DNA from: Lota lota
Taxonomy: Eukaryota > Chordata > Actinopteri > Gadiformes > Lotidae
Direction of reading: 5' to 3'
Assembly (NCBI GenBank): GCA_026745465.1
Contig: JACYXH010000363.1
Span: 4,690,001-4,754,000, forward strand
DNA: 64,000 bases
Part shown: in pieces, positions 1 through 13,879 of the stretch
How positions within the stretch are numbered: position 1 is the first letter of the stretch
Layout of the letters: the number at the start of each line of letters is the position of its first letter
Notes under the pieces: generated by a model
The model's database searches: none
Seen by the model: only the letters and a program-made list of their open reading frames with translations
What the model was told of the DNA's origin: nothing
Made by a program: the position numbers and the translations under genes

Positions 1-1425
1 ATTATTCAAATACAGGGGAGGGCATCTTTTCAAGATTGAAGAATAATAGGAATAATTTGTTTAAACCCAACAAATCAATAGCAATTCCATAGTAACATCT
101 CAGTGTCAAATTACTTGAAGCTAACCCAGACAAACTAGTTGTGTTAATTTATGAGCAGCCAGATAAATAAATGTAGGGCTAGATATTCCAGACAGCGCTA
201 ATATAATGATGGCGTGGTACGGTTATGAAACCCTATTACTCAATCCCCAATTTAAACTAGTCTACTCTACTGGCCCTCCCAGTCCAAGCCCAGATGACCT
301 GCTCTCTCTGGGGGGAATAGACAACTATGAGTAATGTTCTCTGGGTGCCTCCCTCAGAGCATTGGCCAGTGTGTGTGTGTACCTCTCTGTTCATTTGTGT
401 GTGTCTGTCTTTGTAAGAGAAAGGGAGATAGAGATACAAAGAGAGAAAGAGAAAAAGAGAGAACAAGATAGATAAAAGAGAGAGTGGGAGAGAGAGCAAG
501 AGAGGGAGAGAGATAGCTGGGCTTTAGTGTAGAACAAGCTTCATTAAGGTTGACAGTGTCTGAGGGAAGATTAGGTACAGCAGGGAACTCTGTTAACCTT
601 TGGGTGGAGAGAGCCGTATAATAGCCCACCACCCTCACCAATAAACCTGATAAACCTGTTTAATCAACCATTAAACTCATATAAATATAAAACTCTTTCA
701 TGGCATTTAAGAAAACGTATTGAGTCTGTTTTGCCGAATTTAACAGCAAAACACAGAACATTTGCATCTCTCCACCTGACGGTTGATCCCCAGGCATAGT
801 AGCACATGAGATTATAAAGAACACAGCTTCACACATAAATAGTATTAAATCCGATTTTCAGAATCAGTGTTTAGAATAATCCCGAAAAACCATTTTATGA
901 CATATTTTCTTTTCACAATGTGCTTTCCTGGAAAAAAAAAGTGGTTAATGAAAAATTGTCATATTCACACACGGCCACACACCCGTGTAGGATGGTGTGG
1001 TGTGGTGATGGTGTGGTGAACGTATTTCTCGTAAAATGATGCTACGCCTGGGTATACCTCGAGTAGACAGTATGTAGAACTTATTGTCCTATATGTTGTA
1101 AACAAGTGGATTATTCCTGTGTTGATAAATAACGATCTTTAAAAAGAAATCTGCAAACGTATCATAATAAAATGGTATGCTTTGTGGGTTTCAATTTCTT
1201 CTCAATGTAACTGTGACGATGCGATACCGGCTATAGGGTGTCCGCGCGGCTAACTAGCATCCCCCGTTAACCCTTTCTAGTGCCCATGGCTCTCATTGCA
1301 CTTTCATGCTCTAGTGACATATTCTCTATTCTTTCATGTTAAATATTTATACCTGCCAAAGCTGCCTGAGCTGTTTTTAATGAATCTGTAATGTATTTTC
1401 TACTCTTTGGCCCCAATCTCGGCAG
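1..1425. other. fgd5 upstream intronic sequence
   Basis: No coding exon is recognisable here. A purine-rich GA tract lies at about 410-515 (CT-rich on the minus strand) and produces spurious Ser/Leu-rich minus-strand frames. The region ends in the splice acceptor AG at 1424-1425 of the first visible fgd5 exon. It is probably intron, because the long acidic, low-complexity N-terminal part of FGD5 must be encoded further upstream, outside the window. Confidence 0.6.
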
Positions 1426-1984
1426 TGCCTACACAGAGCCCTTCCCCATGAGGCCTATCTCCGCTAGCCTGTCTGCCGACGAAGACCATGGCCGCACTTC
1501 AGAGGAGGAAGAGGGTGGCATGGATCAAGGATACGATCGACAAGTAAGACATTAGCTGGCCAATTAGATTAAATGGAACAATCATCTTGACTTCAAATCC
1601 AGTCCATTCTAATGATTTGAGAATTAAAAATCGGTCATAACTTTATCCTATTTCTACTTTTAAGCAGTTGATTAAGTGCTGTTTGTGATACATGTAAATA
1701 TATATTTACATGTGTATATCTTAAAATAGATGCAGCCTCACATTGGCCGACTATTCAAACACACAGGCAGACATTTTACAGTGGCCCAGGAATGGACCCC
1801 ACCCTTCACTGTGCCACAACAATGTCTGCCCCAGGCCGCCATACACTTCCTGGTTCTCTTCTCTTTCCAGAGTAAAATATAAAGATATAGATATCACAAG
1901 GTAGACCAAAAAATATTGAAGAGCAGGAATGTGAGAGAGGAGAGAAGAAGAGAGGATGATTTCAAAACAATGGACAATAGAGTG

Positions 1985-2032
<48 letters not shown>

Positions 2033-3331
2033 TACGTGTGTGTGGTGAGGTTGTACAGTGAATGGCTAATTAGTCAGCAACAAGAAATTGAGATAAATGT
2101 CTTGGTCCCATTTGAGGACATGATGACTATTATGGAATAAATGTGGCATACGTCACATCCTCAGACAGAAGGAAGAAATAACATAAGAATCATAAGTGTT
2201 GCGGGTAAACACCCTAAATTGCTTCAAAATAATGTTTTGGCTCGAGTGTTTTAAGGCCCGTGATTAGCCTCTAAATCAGTGCGGTGTCACCAGCCGACGG
2301 ATTCTCATCCATAATGCATCTACATTTAAAGGTCCTGTATTTGAGAATGCTTTCACACCAAGGCCTGTACAGCTAATGAAATAATCTGTCTTATTCTGAC
2401 AGTGTGAATAAAATATAAAGTGAATTTGCTTATTTGCTTATTTTCTCTTTTTCCCCTCTCCCCTCCCTTTTTCCCCGACCGCGTTGCTGTTGCTCTTAAT
2501 GTTGGAGAGGAATAAGTGGCCTTCCGAGAGTCTTTCACACGAGCCACGTCCATTCATCTCGCTCTGCCTTCCTCCCTGTCACACAGATTGATGGGAGATC
2601 CCGGGCCTTCTATGTTGCCAAAGAGCTCGTCGACTCCGAGCGACTGTGAGTAGCTTGCTAATGTGCTTTGCCTGCTTGGCATGAATTATACCCAGAGAGC
2701 ATCGCCCACTGAAGTAAGAATCCTTTGCCACCTTTTTAGCGTTTGATATGGCTTTGTATGTTTGCTCTATGCCTTTTTAAACATAATCAATGTTGCTATG
2801 CTAATTCACTGTGCAGTATGTATAGAAGCTGACAGCCACATTGACATCACACTCTTTGATGAGCTATTGAATTTCAGTGCTGCTGTTACGAGTCATTTGT
2901 CACTTAGCTACTCACCCGTGTGGTAAACAGTGATCTGCTACACCTGACACTGACGTTGTGATACGTCTTATTATCCTCTCTGCTTCTCTTCCAGACATGT
3001 CAGTGCCCTGAAGCGTCTTCAAGAGGTAAGCAAACCATAACCATTGCATCGAACCAGGCCAATTCTAACCCCCCCCCCCCCCCCCCCTTCCAACCCATGT
3101 CTGTTCCCGGGTCTCCGTAACCTCCTTGTTCCCCTACCACCACCGCCCCTCCTCCGCTCTAAGGCTGTGTTCTGGTTTATCAGTGTTGTTGCAGCCAACG
3201 GTCCATTTCCTGGTCTTGACAACATTGACATGCAGAAGCTCATAGATAGTCCCTGGTGGTGGTGGGGACGAGGCAGGGTCCCTCTCAGTTCTGGATCCCA
3301 TTGTTGCAGCTGACTCTTCTGACCGCCCTCA

Positions 3332-3366
<35 letters not shown>

Positions 3367-4566
3367 GTGCTGTCAACCCGCTCATCTCCACACACACATC
3401 ATCACCCCCTCTACTTGGCACCTAGAGGTCACAATTAGGAGCATGCTGGGACAAAGCGTACACTTGGCTCATTGGGAGGAAGCCGGTCATGGAATAGGCA
3501 AGTCAGGTAGTAGAGATGATGGAGATAATTGTAAACAACATGGCCGGAGTGCCATGAGCAGAGGGAGTTGAGCTAGGGTTACGATGGGGCAGCCAGTGCC
3601 ATATGTCACATGCAGCCTGCTGTCATCTGCTTCTATCGTTTTTCATTTACTGGCTGTCAAAATTAGTTTCCAGATCTCTGAGCCCGTACAGCGCTAGACA
3701 GAGAGATGGATATCATAGCAGCTGCCTCAAGACAGAAAAATAACATTAAAATTGAGACTATAGAATCTCAGACTGAGTACAGATTACATTTTGATCAAAC
3801 TGGATTGTCATATTGTCGTGTGTTCCTGTGCGTGTGTGCGTGTGTGCATGAATGTGGGTGAGGGGGTGATGGAAACAGTTTGTGCATGAGTACATGGCCT
3901 CTATGCATCAGACAGCTAGTGTTCAGAGAGAATGACCCATCGCTCAGCCAGTACCATATACCCTTGAACAAGGTCATAACCTGAATTACTTTACGCTGTG
4001 ATCGTGATTTATGAGCACCAGGTTAGAACAGAAACAGCAGCTTGATGTAATTTGCTGCTATTAAACAGCTGACTAATGCAAACAGTATAGATCACCCCTC
4101 CTCTAAATGGTCTTTCTATTATAATCAACTTGAAAAAATATAAAGAAATGAAGTGCGAGGAAGAGGACCAGAGGGACGTACATAGCACAATCAAACTAAT
4201 GTCGCTTGGACTGAGCTTGAGACTCATTTGTTTGTAGTTGAATTTTCTTCTGTTTTGGGAAATCCAGCACATCACTCGACATTTCATATCGACTTTGTCC
4301 AAAGTTAAGGTAACCTTTGATGTCATCAGCTAAAAGTGGTGCAGCTCTTTTAAGACCTAAAGGGTGACATTATTCATCAGACTGTTGCATAATGCATATG
4401 TCTAATATATTGGATCCATGCATTATGCAAAAGCATTTCCTAGCGTTGTACTATTATTATTAATGGTGCAAGTGATGCTTTTACATATCGGTCACTGATA
4501 CATAGACTCTGACATGAATGACACACAGAGTTATTACCAATTTCATAGAGGAATTTACAGACCCAA

Positions 4567-4599
<33 letters not shown>

Positions 4600-5097
4600 C
4601 ATGCAGATTAGAGCGAAAACTAGGACTGTTGGGAGGGAGAAAACACACAGCCTATTGTTCCATTGTTTGATAAGGAATAACAAAATACAAAGAATTTCCA
4701 GAATGTGTCCACACAAGAATGGGAAGCAGCTCTGCTTTTCTGCCAGGGTTTGTGTCTTAGACTTAAACTCCTTAAGCGCCTTAAACTCTAGATCCTTAAA
4801 CTAAGTTAAATTAAGGCTAGCTGACCTGCACTACCATTTTAACCTGTTACACATTAAGGCTAGCTGACTTACATTACCAGAGTAGCCTGTTACACATAGA
4901 GGTTAGCAGTGTAATGTAACTAGCTGACCTGCTTCAGCAGTAAAACTCTGTTGAATATAGAGGCTAGCTGACCTGCTTTAGCAGAGTAAACATGTTACAC
5001 TTAGAGGCTAGCTGTGTAATGCAGCTAGCTGACCTGCTTTAGCTGTAAAATACTGTTAAACATAGAGGCTAGCTGCTGTCGCTCAAAGAGGTTTGTC

Positions 5098-5128
<31 letters not shown>

Positions 5129-8100
5129 CTGTGTGTGTGTGTGTGTGTGTTGACTGTGTGTGTGTTTTTGTTTTTGTTTGAGTGTGTGTGTGTGTGTATT
5201 TGCATATGTTTGTGCAGGTATGTGAGTATTTGCATGTGTGTGTGTGTGACGGTGTGTATGTAACCTATCATGGCCCTGTGAGAGCACGACAGGTTGGCAT
5301 CTCTGTTTCTCCTGCAGAAGTGATGAATGCTAACTCTGGGCGCCATCGATTGAACCGCCAGGCTCCGATGCAGCCCAATGTCACCGCTGGTATCTCCTGG
5401 GACTGTGACGTCTCAGTTTGTTTTATGGCCACGTTTTTCGTCGCGCACGGGCCCAAGACAGTTTCCCTGCCAGACACATTATGGCTTCATGTTATATGCA
5501 GTGTAAGTCAGTCTGACAGCTCTGCCCCACAGAGACCAGCCGCTCTGCCCCACAGAGACCAGCCGCTACGCGCTATCGGGTCACGCTTTTTAACAGGTCC
5601 CAATGAAAAGAGGATGCCTTTTTGTGTGAGGTTATTCTCTCCATTAACTGGCTGCAATAATAACCTTCCTAACAGATTTTTGCTCTCCAAGGCAAACTCT
5701 ATAACTCCTTTTGTATTTGCCCTTACGGTCACTACCACTGCAGCTATGAAATACCATTTTTATGTATTTAATGTCATCCCATGAGTTTTCAATTGCCTTG
5801 AAAACAGCTACGTTGGGGTGCATTTTGTGTAGATGGGTAAATGAACGCTCGGGCCTGGCGACAGAGAGAGAGCCTTCAGTGTACCAAAGTTGTGATGCAA
5901 CCACACCTGGCGCGTAACTCATTTGCAGGCGATGCCTCCCTTCCTGAATGCTTGGACAGAGCCTGGGTGTGTGTTTGTATGTGTACATGTGGGGGTGTGA
6001 GCGGGGTGGTGATCGAGGTCATGTGGATTCGAGAGGGTCTTTGGCAGGAAGGATGTTTAGGAACATCTGACCTTCCTCCCTTCCTTCCCTTCTTTTCTGT
6101 TCTCCGGCTGAATATTGCCCATTCCTCTGCACATTTTTAACTGCCATGTTTCTGTCTTTCTTCGTCAATGGTTACTGTTTCTCTCTACTCCGTCTGTCTC
6201 TTGGTGAAGCCACACATTCAATCTCTTACATATCTCTCGATCTTTGTCTCTGTCTCTTTTCCCTGGTGCCTTTACATAGCTGCTTCTTATTATTATTTTT
6301 CCACCATCTTATTCATTTCCGTCTGTATATGTGTGTAGGACTTCAGGAGGGCGGTGGAGGAGGCGGTAGGAGAGGAGGGAGAGCCTGTGATAGAGCAGCA
6401 GAGACTGGGGGAGATCCTGAGCGTGCTCCCCCAGGTCTACAACATTCACAGCAGCATCCTCACGGAGCTGGAGGACCGCATCAGCCAGTGGTGAGGACCG
6501 CCACATTCCCACATACGTCATTCATTCCACCATGTCATAAAACATACTTTGTGTTAACCCGGGGCCATACACAAATGCAGAGGTATTACAATAATGTTTC
6601 CCTTTTGATTGGCACTGTTTCAAACTTGAATCTGCTTCTCTTCAAAGCGAGATAACTGCAAGGGTCATAAAACGTACTGAATGTATACATGGGGGAGGGG
6701 GGCAATACACAAAAGGTACTTTAGTAATAGATAATAACGTATACGTATATAAATCCTGTTGAGGTGTCCTTGTGTGCAAGATGCCTCAACCTGCCCATTA
6801 ATGGCATGTATCTGAATAAATGTGACAATAATGTATTTAAACATTTAAACAGAGCAAACATTTTAAAAATGAATACAAAACTCTTATCTTCCCAATGTTA
6901 TTGACCAAACGTTAATAAGAGACTCTCCTTTATTGGGTAACAGAGAAGTGCAAAATCCATCCCCCACTGCCTCACCCCCCTCACTGTCAAACTCCCTGCA
7001 TGTGTTTAGGGAGGAGAGCCAGACGGTGGTGGATGTCATCCTGTCACGGCGCGAAGACTTCGGGGTGTTTGACACATACATCTCAGAGTACGACCGCAGC
7101 ATGTCCTTACTGGAGGAGAGCAACAGGAACAACCCGGCCTTCGCTGCTGTCGTCAAGAAGTTTGAGGTAAAACATTTAAAGACTGGAGGCTTAGCAGATG
7201 TTGTCCCACCTGTTGTAGGTCTAGGAAGGCCTACTATAATATATGATATAATATAAGGAAGACAAAGGGATTCGCTAATGTTTATTAATGCTTTTTACTC
7301 TTATTATCATTTTATGTTTACAATAATCTGAATATCCAGTGTGGGATAATTCTTGTTTCAGACATTTGGATGAGACAAGCTTGACCACTGTCTAGCAAGA
7401 GTCTGGTATTTGTCATAAGAAGTCAGCATGTTGCAGGCGGACTGTAATGGAGGACCTATCCCAGTGTGGAATAGCTGGGATTTTACCTTCGCTAACCTCT
7501 ATATTTAGTCAACACTTCTTTTAAACTTGCTCTGTCCTGCTTTCCTCCACGGGATGAGCCTTTATGCTGCCATCTTGTCAGAAACAAACACCCCGGGATG
7601 TCATCAGAATTAGTCCCACAAAATACAGAGCAGATTGTCTGGGAATCGCCCCTCTAGACCTTGTCTGATATGGTCACACTCATCCGCATAAAGAGCCTGG
7701 TATCTCCCATCCAGCACGTTATCATCGTCATCTAAATGGGAACCGTATGGTAACAGCGAATAATGATAAAGATATTCACCATTATGAAGCCCGTATCAGG
7801 ATATGAATGGAGCCTGCGGATAAGACGCTAGAGATGCACTCACACTGATTTCTCATTTCCATGCAGCCAATGAACTGATCCATAGAAAATTCTGTTTATC
7901 GAATTTGAATGTCTCAGTCAACAGTTTGCAGAACATCTTTGAATTAACTATTTTGCCCGGTTCGCTGTGTTTATATTGCATATGCGGTGGGTTTTTGGTA
8001 ATAGGACTTTAGAAGCAGTATCTGCCTAAATTGTAGGATTTTTACCTCCCATATGTTCCACTTTTTTTAGCAGATTCCTCAGAATATTGACAAGATTTAG

Positions 8101-9048
8101 GCGGTTGATGAGGTAATGCTCATCTTCCGCCTTGATTCATTTAGTCCTATTTCCTGTCAGATTTCATGAGGTAATAACACTGCGTCATACTTGATCTGAT
8201 CTGCTGGGATGGGCTCAGGCACACAGTCCAGGTGCCTCTCCATTGATTATAAAAGCAACCCGACAAGCCACCAACTGTCTCCTCTCATGAATATTCATCC
8301 CCAGCTGCCCCCTGTTCATCCTGCTTCATCTATAGAGAAGAGAAAAGGGGAGCGAGAGAGACAGAGAGAGAGACATCACTATGTTCTGTTAAACAATGAC
8401 CTTATCATTATAATGTGTGTATGGCATGCATAGGGTGATGGTACACCTGGCCTGTTGAAGCCATTATAAATGCAGAGTCAATAACGTCTCTGTCTGGATG
8501 AGCCTCATAAAATGCAGCAGGAACTGTCTTTCCTCATTATATCTTTCTTTAGCATTCCTAAACTAGACGCCCCTGGCAGGTCTTTCACATGAACATTGGC
8601 TCATTTATATAAATGTATTCCATGTTCATGTAATATTTTGCACATAACAAATCATACTGAAATTTTATTATATATTTTGGTCTTATCCCTATAGATATAA
8701 TAATGTGTGTGCGTGTGCGTGTGTGTGTGTTGAGGGAGGAGGTTGAGATTAAAACATCAAGGTCTAGCGAGGTCACTATTTCACCCGCCTTCTCCCTAAT
8801 TATATTGAAGAATGAATGTTGTTCAAATAGTAGTTGTAGTAGTAGTAGTAGAAGTACTTCTTAATTGAACTGTAGTAGAAGTCACGTTTTTTTCTTTTTG
8901 TGAAATGTCTCCTGATGACTCTGTCAGTCTATCCTTCATTCCTACCAGTCCGTATTATAATTGTCAGCCTTGATAATCTTTATCATAATTGCTATACCTT
9001 AACTCTCTCCAGTTCTCACCTTCCTCATCTCTTCTAACCTTCTGCTTG

Positions 9049-9124
<76 letters not shown>

Positions 9125-9347
9125 CTCTTTCTCTTTGTCCTTCCATCCACCCCTCACCCCTCTCTGCTGCTGTGGGCCGAGTGCGGCGCTACACCACTGC
9201 TCTAATCTCATTATGGATGTGGTGATGACAGTGATGAAGTAGCTATGGACCCTGATCAGATTCCCTGCTGGACCCTTACCGGATTAAACCTTCCTCCCCT
9301 CAGCCCACAGTCACGTCACCAGGGCTTCTGTACATCGTGCTCAGTAC

Positions 9348-9392
<45 letters not shown>

Positions 9393-10824
9393 ATGTGTGC
9401 GAGTGTCTGCGAGTGTCTGTGTGTTTTTTTGTCAAGACTCACAAAGTTTTTGCTTTGTGAGTGGACACACAAAGTTTTTGCTTTGTGAGTCCATCAAGGT
9501 ATCCATACATGTGCATATCCTAGTGCTTTGGTCATTTATCAGTTTATTTATTTATTTTCATTTATTTGTGGCCATATTGGCACATGGCAGTTGTGGTTCC
9601 GCTTGTTGAAGCTCTTTACACTGAATCTCTTTAAAACCCTTTTAGTGCCCGTTTATATTCATGTTGAGTCCTGCAGTCCACTTCCAGTGCAGCCCCCCCC
9701 CCCCCCCCCCCCCCCCCCCCGCATGCTCTCCTTAACGAGCTCAGGAATGGGGGGGTATGTTGAAAGAGCGATGGCGCTGGCGCTCGGTTAAGGCAGTGGG
9801 CAATGAGGCAAGAAGAAGCTAATTAGAGGAGTACTCTGTTCTACAACTCCCCAATTAGATCAGCAGTGTGTGAGTGTGTGAGTGTGAGAGAGAGAGAGCA
9901 GGTGACAAAATTGGCTTGCCCTGACACACCACATAAGAGTGTGTGTGTTTGTATTGTCATTGTGCGTGTGTTGTGTGTCTGTGAGTGTAGATGTGTATTG
10001 TGTGAAGGAGGGGATTGGGGGGTAGTTTGTGAACATGGTTGTTTGTAATCTGCAAGGCATCACACCTCTCTTCTCTCTCCCCTCTCCCTTCCTCCCTCCT
10101 TCCCTCCTCTCCCAACCAAATATAACAGCAACTAATTAGCCTCTCCGCCGCGCCGCAGAATGTCACTTGATCTGCACACGTGTCAATTGGATGTGAATTT
10201 CCAAGAGGCATTTGAGGAGAGGACTGAGTGTGATGAGTAGATGCAATGCAGAGTGCTGTTATTGCTTGTTGTTGTGCTTGATCGTAAACTCACCGAGTGA
10301 CATAGCAATGTTGGTCTGAAAAGCCAAGGATGTCACAGTCTCACATTCTGTTTGATTTGTGAATCCAAATGTTGTAGGAGGGAGAGATTCTGAAAGTTCA
10401 GAACCTGTTAAGAAACTGAAAGGCAAAGAAGGCCTGGTTGGAAGCTTCTTCTTTCAAGAGCACAAGGTAGTCGACTAGATGCCTCCTAGTCTACTAGCGG
10501 CCCACCAGCTGCCTGCTTTTATATTTTTGTTTGTTTGGTTTTGGACTTGGAGCTGCAATAATGAAGATGAATAACGGAGTGTTTTACCCCCTCCCCTCCC
10601 CTCTCCCTCCCTTCTCTCATCTTATCCGCTGCTTCCACTGAGCACGGGTTTTGTTTGTGTTTGTTTGTGAATGTGATGTCAGCACTGTGTGTGTATGTGT
10701 GTGTGTGTGTGTGTGGTGAAGGGGGGGGGGGGGGGGGGGGTGTAAGGGGGGGCCGATTAGATGAAGTTGCTTTTTCCCGCAGGGTGCTATCTGGCTCTCT
10801 AATGAAGGATACAACTTTATTGGA

Positions 10825-10870
<46 letters not shown>

Positions 10871-11034
10871 TGAGAGAGAGAGAGAGAGAGACAGAAATCT
10901 TGGTAGTGCATGTGTCAAGTGTATGTGTTTTTGTGTGTGTTTGTGAGAGAGCATCATGTGTCCGTACATGTGTGTGTGTGTGTGTGTGTGGGTGTGTGTA
11001 TTTGTCTGTGTGTGAGGGAGAGAGAGAGAGAGAT

Positions 11035-11066
<32 letters not shown>

Positions 11067-11385
11067 GGCCCTCGCGTGTGTGACTACATGCGCCTGCTCT
11101 TCTCCCATCACTCCCCTGCTCAAGGCATAAATACCTGTCAGAGACAATTAGATCCTGATTGATTTTCCAGATCTTTCTTTTATTGTGTCGCCCTCTGTTC
11201 TCTGTTCTCCTGCAGAACGGTGACTCTGGGGAGCCAGATGGCTCTCCACAAAGACCCTTGAAGGTCATGTTATCTTTCCACTGCCTTTCCATCTCTGACC
11301 TTGAATTGGGAAAATCTAAGTAAAGGTTGCTCATTTTGCTGGTACAAAGAAAGATGTGTGTGTGTGTGTGTGTGTGTATATAAAG

Positions 11386-11422
<37 letters not shown>

Positions 11423-13843
11423 CAGACTGAAAGCCAAGAAGGAGGAGAGGTGCCGTTAAGACACCAGCTGCTGCAGGTTATCGTCAGAGTGCTGCAGTAC
11501 CGCATGCTGCTCACAGGTAACACACATACACACATGCATTTAGAAATATACATCTCTTCTCTTCTCCCTCATTATATACCTGGTGGACATTATTGGTGAA
11601 TGGGATTTGTTTTTTGTTCTTTTATGTTTTTCTATGTTTTTTTTTATTACAAACACATTTCCTGCCAACTTAATTTACCTATTTCATCGTGGCTCCTGTG
11701 TCCTGAAGATGCCAAGACATTGCTTTAAGACTTGCATTGCAAAATGAATCCCAAATTAATCTTATGCTCTTCTGCACATAATGATGAGTTTCTTAGTGAG
11801 TGTGTGTGTCAACCTATTCCTGTGTGTGTGTCTCTCCTCCAGACTACCTAAACAACTTGTCTCCTGATTCTAAAGAATACGAGGACACTCAAGGTGAGTA
11901 GACTCCTCCTCCGCCATAGGCCACAACACGTAAACAATCTAAACCTTTTTTCTTCTGTCATAATATTAATGCAGACAAATATCTACAAAAAAAAAAACCA
12001 CCCTGCCAACACACACCCTGCAGCTGTTAAATATTTATCAAGGGTTGTTGAGACACAACAGTGGTGATTTATGTCTGTCCGGTCTCTGAGTCCATCCATC
12101 CCTCTGTGTTTATTACAGCTGCCTTGGTGATCGTGTCTGAAGTAGCCGACCAGGCCAGTGACAGTCTGAAACATGGGGTGAGTTGTTGTTGTTGATGAAA
12201 TAGAGTCAAGACTATTAAACACGCTCCAGGAAACAGATCAGTGGTGAATAGCTGGTGAAGCTGAGGTGTTTCCTGTGTAGAAATCTCTCTCTCTCTCTCT
12301 CTCTCTCTTACTCTTTCTTTCACTTAAACTCACTCTCGCTCTCTCACTCTCTCTTGTTCTCACTCTTTCTCTCTCGCTCTCTTTTGAGAGACTGTAAAGA
12401 GAACGAGACCACTATCCCTCTTTTGTGTTTTTTTATTAGTCCACTCTTGGCCTCCAAAGCCGGTTGATTAATGCACGGGCGCGTAAAGATGATGTCACGC
12501 AAAAGAGAACACGTTAAAAAGGAAAAGAAAGGTCCCAGGTGCATCGTAACAAAGAACACAGTGTGAGGACGCAGTGTGAGGACACAGCATGAGGACGCAG
12601 CGTGAGGACGCAGTGTGAGGACACAGTGTGAGGACGCAGCAAGAGGACACAGAGTGAAGACGCAGTGTGAAGACACAGCGTGAGGACGTAGTGTGAGGAC
12701 ACAGCGTGAGGACGCAGTGTGAGGACGCAGTGTGAGGACGCAGTGTGAAGACAGCGTGAGGACGCAGCGTGAGGACGCAGTGTGAAGACGCAGTGTGAGG
12801 ACACAGCGTGAGGACACAGCGTGAGGACGCAGCATGAGGACGCAGTGTGAGGACGCAGTGTGAGGACGCAGCAAGAGGACACAGTGTGAGGACGCAGCGT
12901 GAGAACGCAGTGTGAGGACGCAGCAAGAGGACACAGAGTGAGGACACAGTTTGAGGATGCAATGTGAGGACACAGTGTGAGGCTACAGCGTGAGCCATGA
13001 AGCAGTTTTCACTCTTCCCTTACAAATCCTGTCTCGCTTCACACATAACGCACACCACACATCACAATCAGACACCACATACCACAAACACACACCTCGC
13101 CAAGATACCCCCCCACTGCCATCTCACTGTCAAAGACCCGGTGTTCTCCTGTGTCTCACTAGAGGTGTTCTCAGCTGTCTATCACATGGCTGTCTTTCAT
13201 GTGGTGCGCACACATACACACACACGCACGCACACACTCACACGCATGCTCACACGCACAAACACACACGCTGGTTCACACATGCTCAAAGAGGCAGACA
13301 AACTGGGGAAATAACTGTGGAAACAAAGCATGTCTGTATAATAGCAGCCCTTCCCCCTCCAAAACACACGCACACACATCCAGACATTCAGTTTGCAGTA
13401 TCAAACCCCTTTCCATCCCGGCTCCCTTTCATTCACAAACAGGGACAGTTTCTTTCACTCTCCTCTGTCTGTCCATCAGAACCCCCCCTCTCTTTCTCTC
13501 TCTCTCTCTCTCTTCCTGTTTCTCAATGTAGCTCTTATTCCCCTCTACAACTATGTCTCACCCTCTCTCTCTCCATGCAATTAAATCCAAAATAGTTTTA
13601 TTGGCATGGAAAGTAAACATTAACATTGCCATAGCAGTTTACAAATTAAACAAAGGAAAAATAACCTCAAAAAGGTAAAATATCGATTATCTGTACAAGT
13701 ACAGAACAAACCATTTGGTAATGATGAAGGAGTGAATCAGTGTGTGTGTCAAATAATATCCTTGGACTGCGCCACAGAATGAGTCTTTAACCATCTCCAT
13801 AGTCATTACTGACTACAATGTCGACACACGAAACACAATAATA

Positions 13844-13879
<36 letters not shown>

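Larger units (their letters stand above)
7167..11425 (+). other. fgd5 intron (4.3 kb), simple-sequence rich
   Basis: Intron lying inside the DH-domain coding region. Contents: a (TAG)n stretch near 8825-8850, a (CT)n tract, TG tracts (9351-9391, 10684-10716, 10829-10868, 11038-11062 and 11356-11420), poly-C (9693-9720), poly-G (10721-10740), a pair of hairpins (9435-9493) and a pyrimidine-rich stretch at about 10060-10120. The last TG tract ends five bases before the next exon. No coding sequence is seen between 7167 and 11425. Confidence 0.8.

Noticed and set aside
5182..5784. 200-residue forward frame
   Set aside because: It starts in a TG repeat and has no recognisable domain; it lies in a well-defined fgd5 intron.
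10617..11147. 176-residue minus-strand frame
   Set aside because: It is a mixture of His-Thr and Ser-Leu runs from TG and GA repeats.
12344..12998. Three overlapping minus-strand frames of 122-209 residues rich in Ser, Cys, His and Leu
   Set aside because: They are translations of the 13-bp minisatellite; the same peptide appears in all frames and there is no non-repeat domain.
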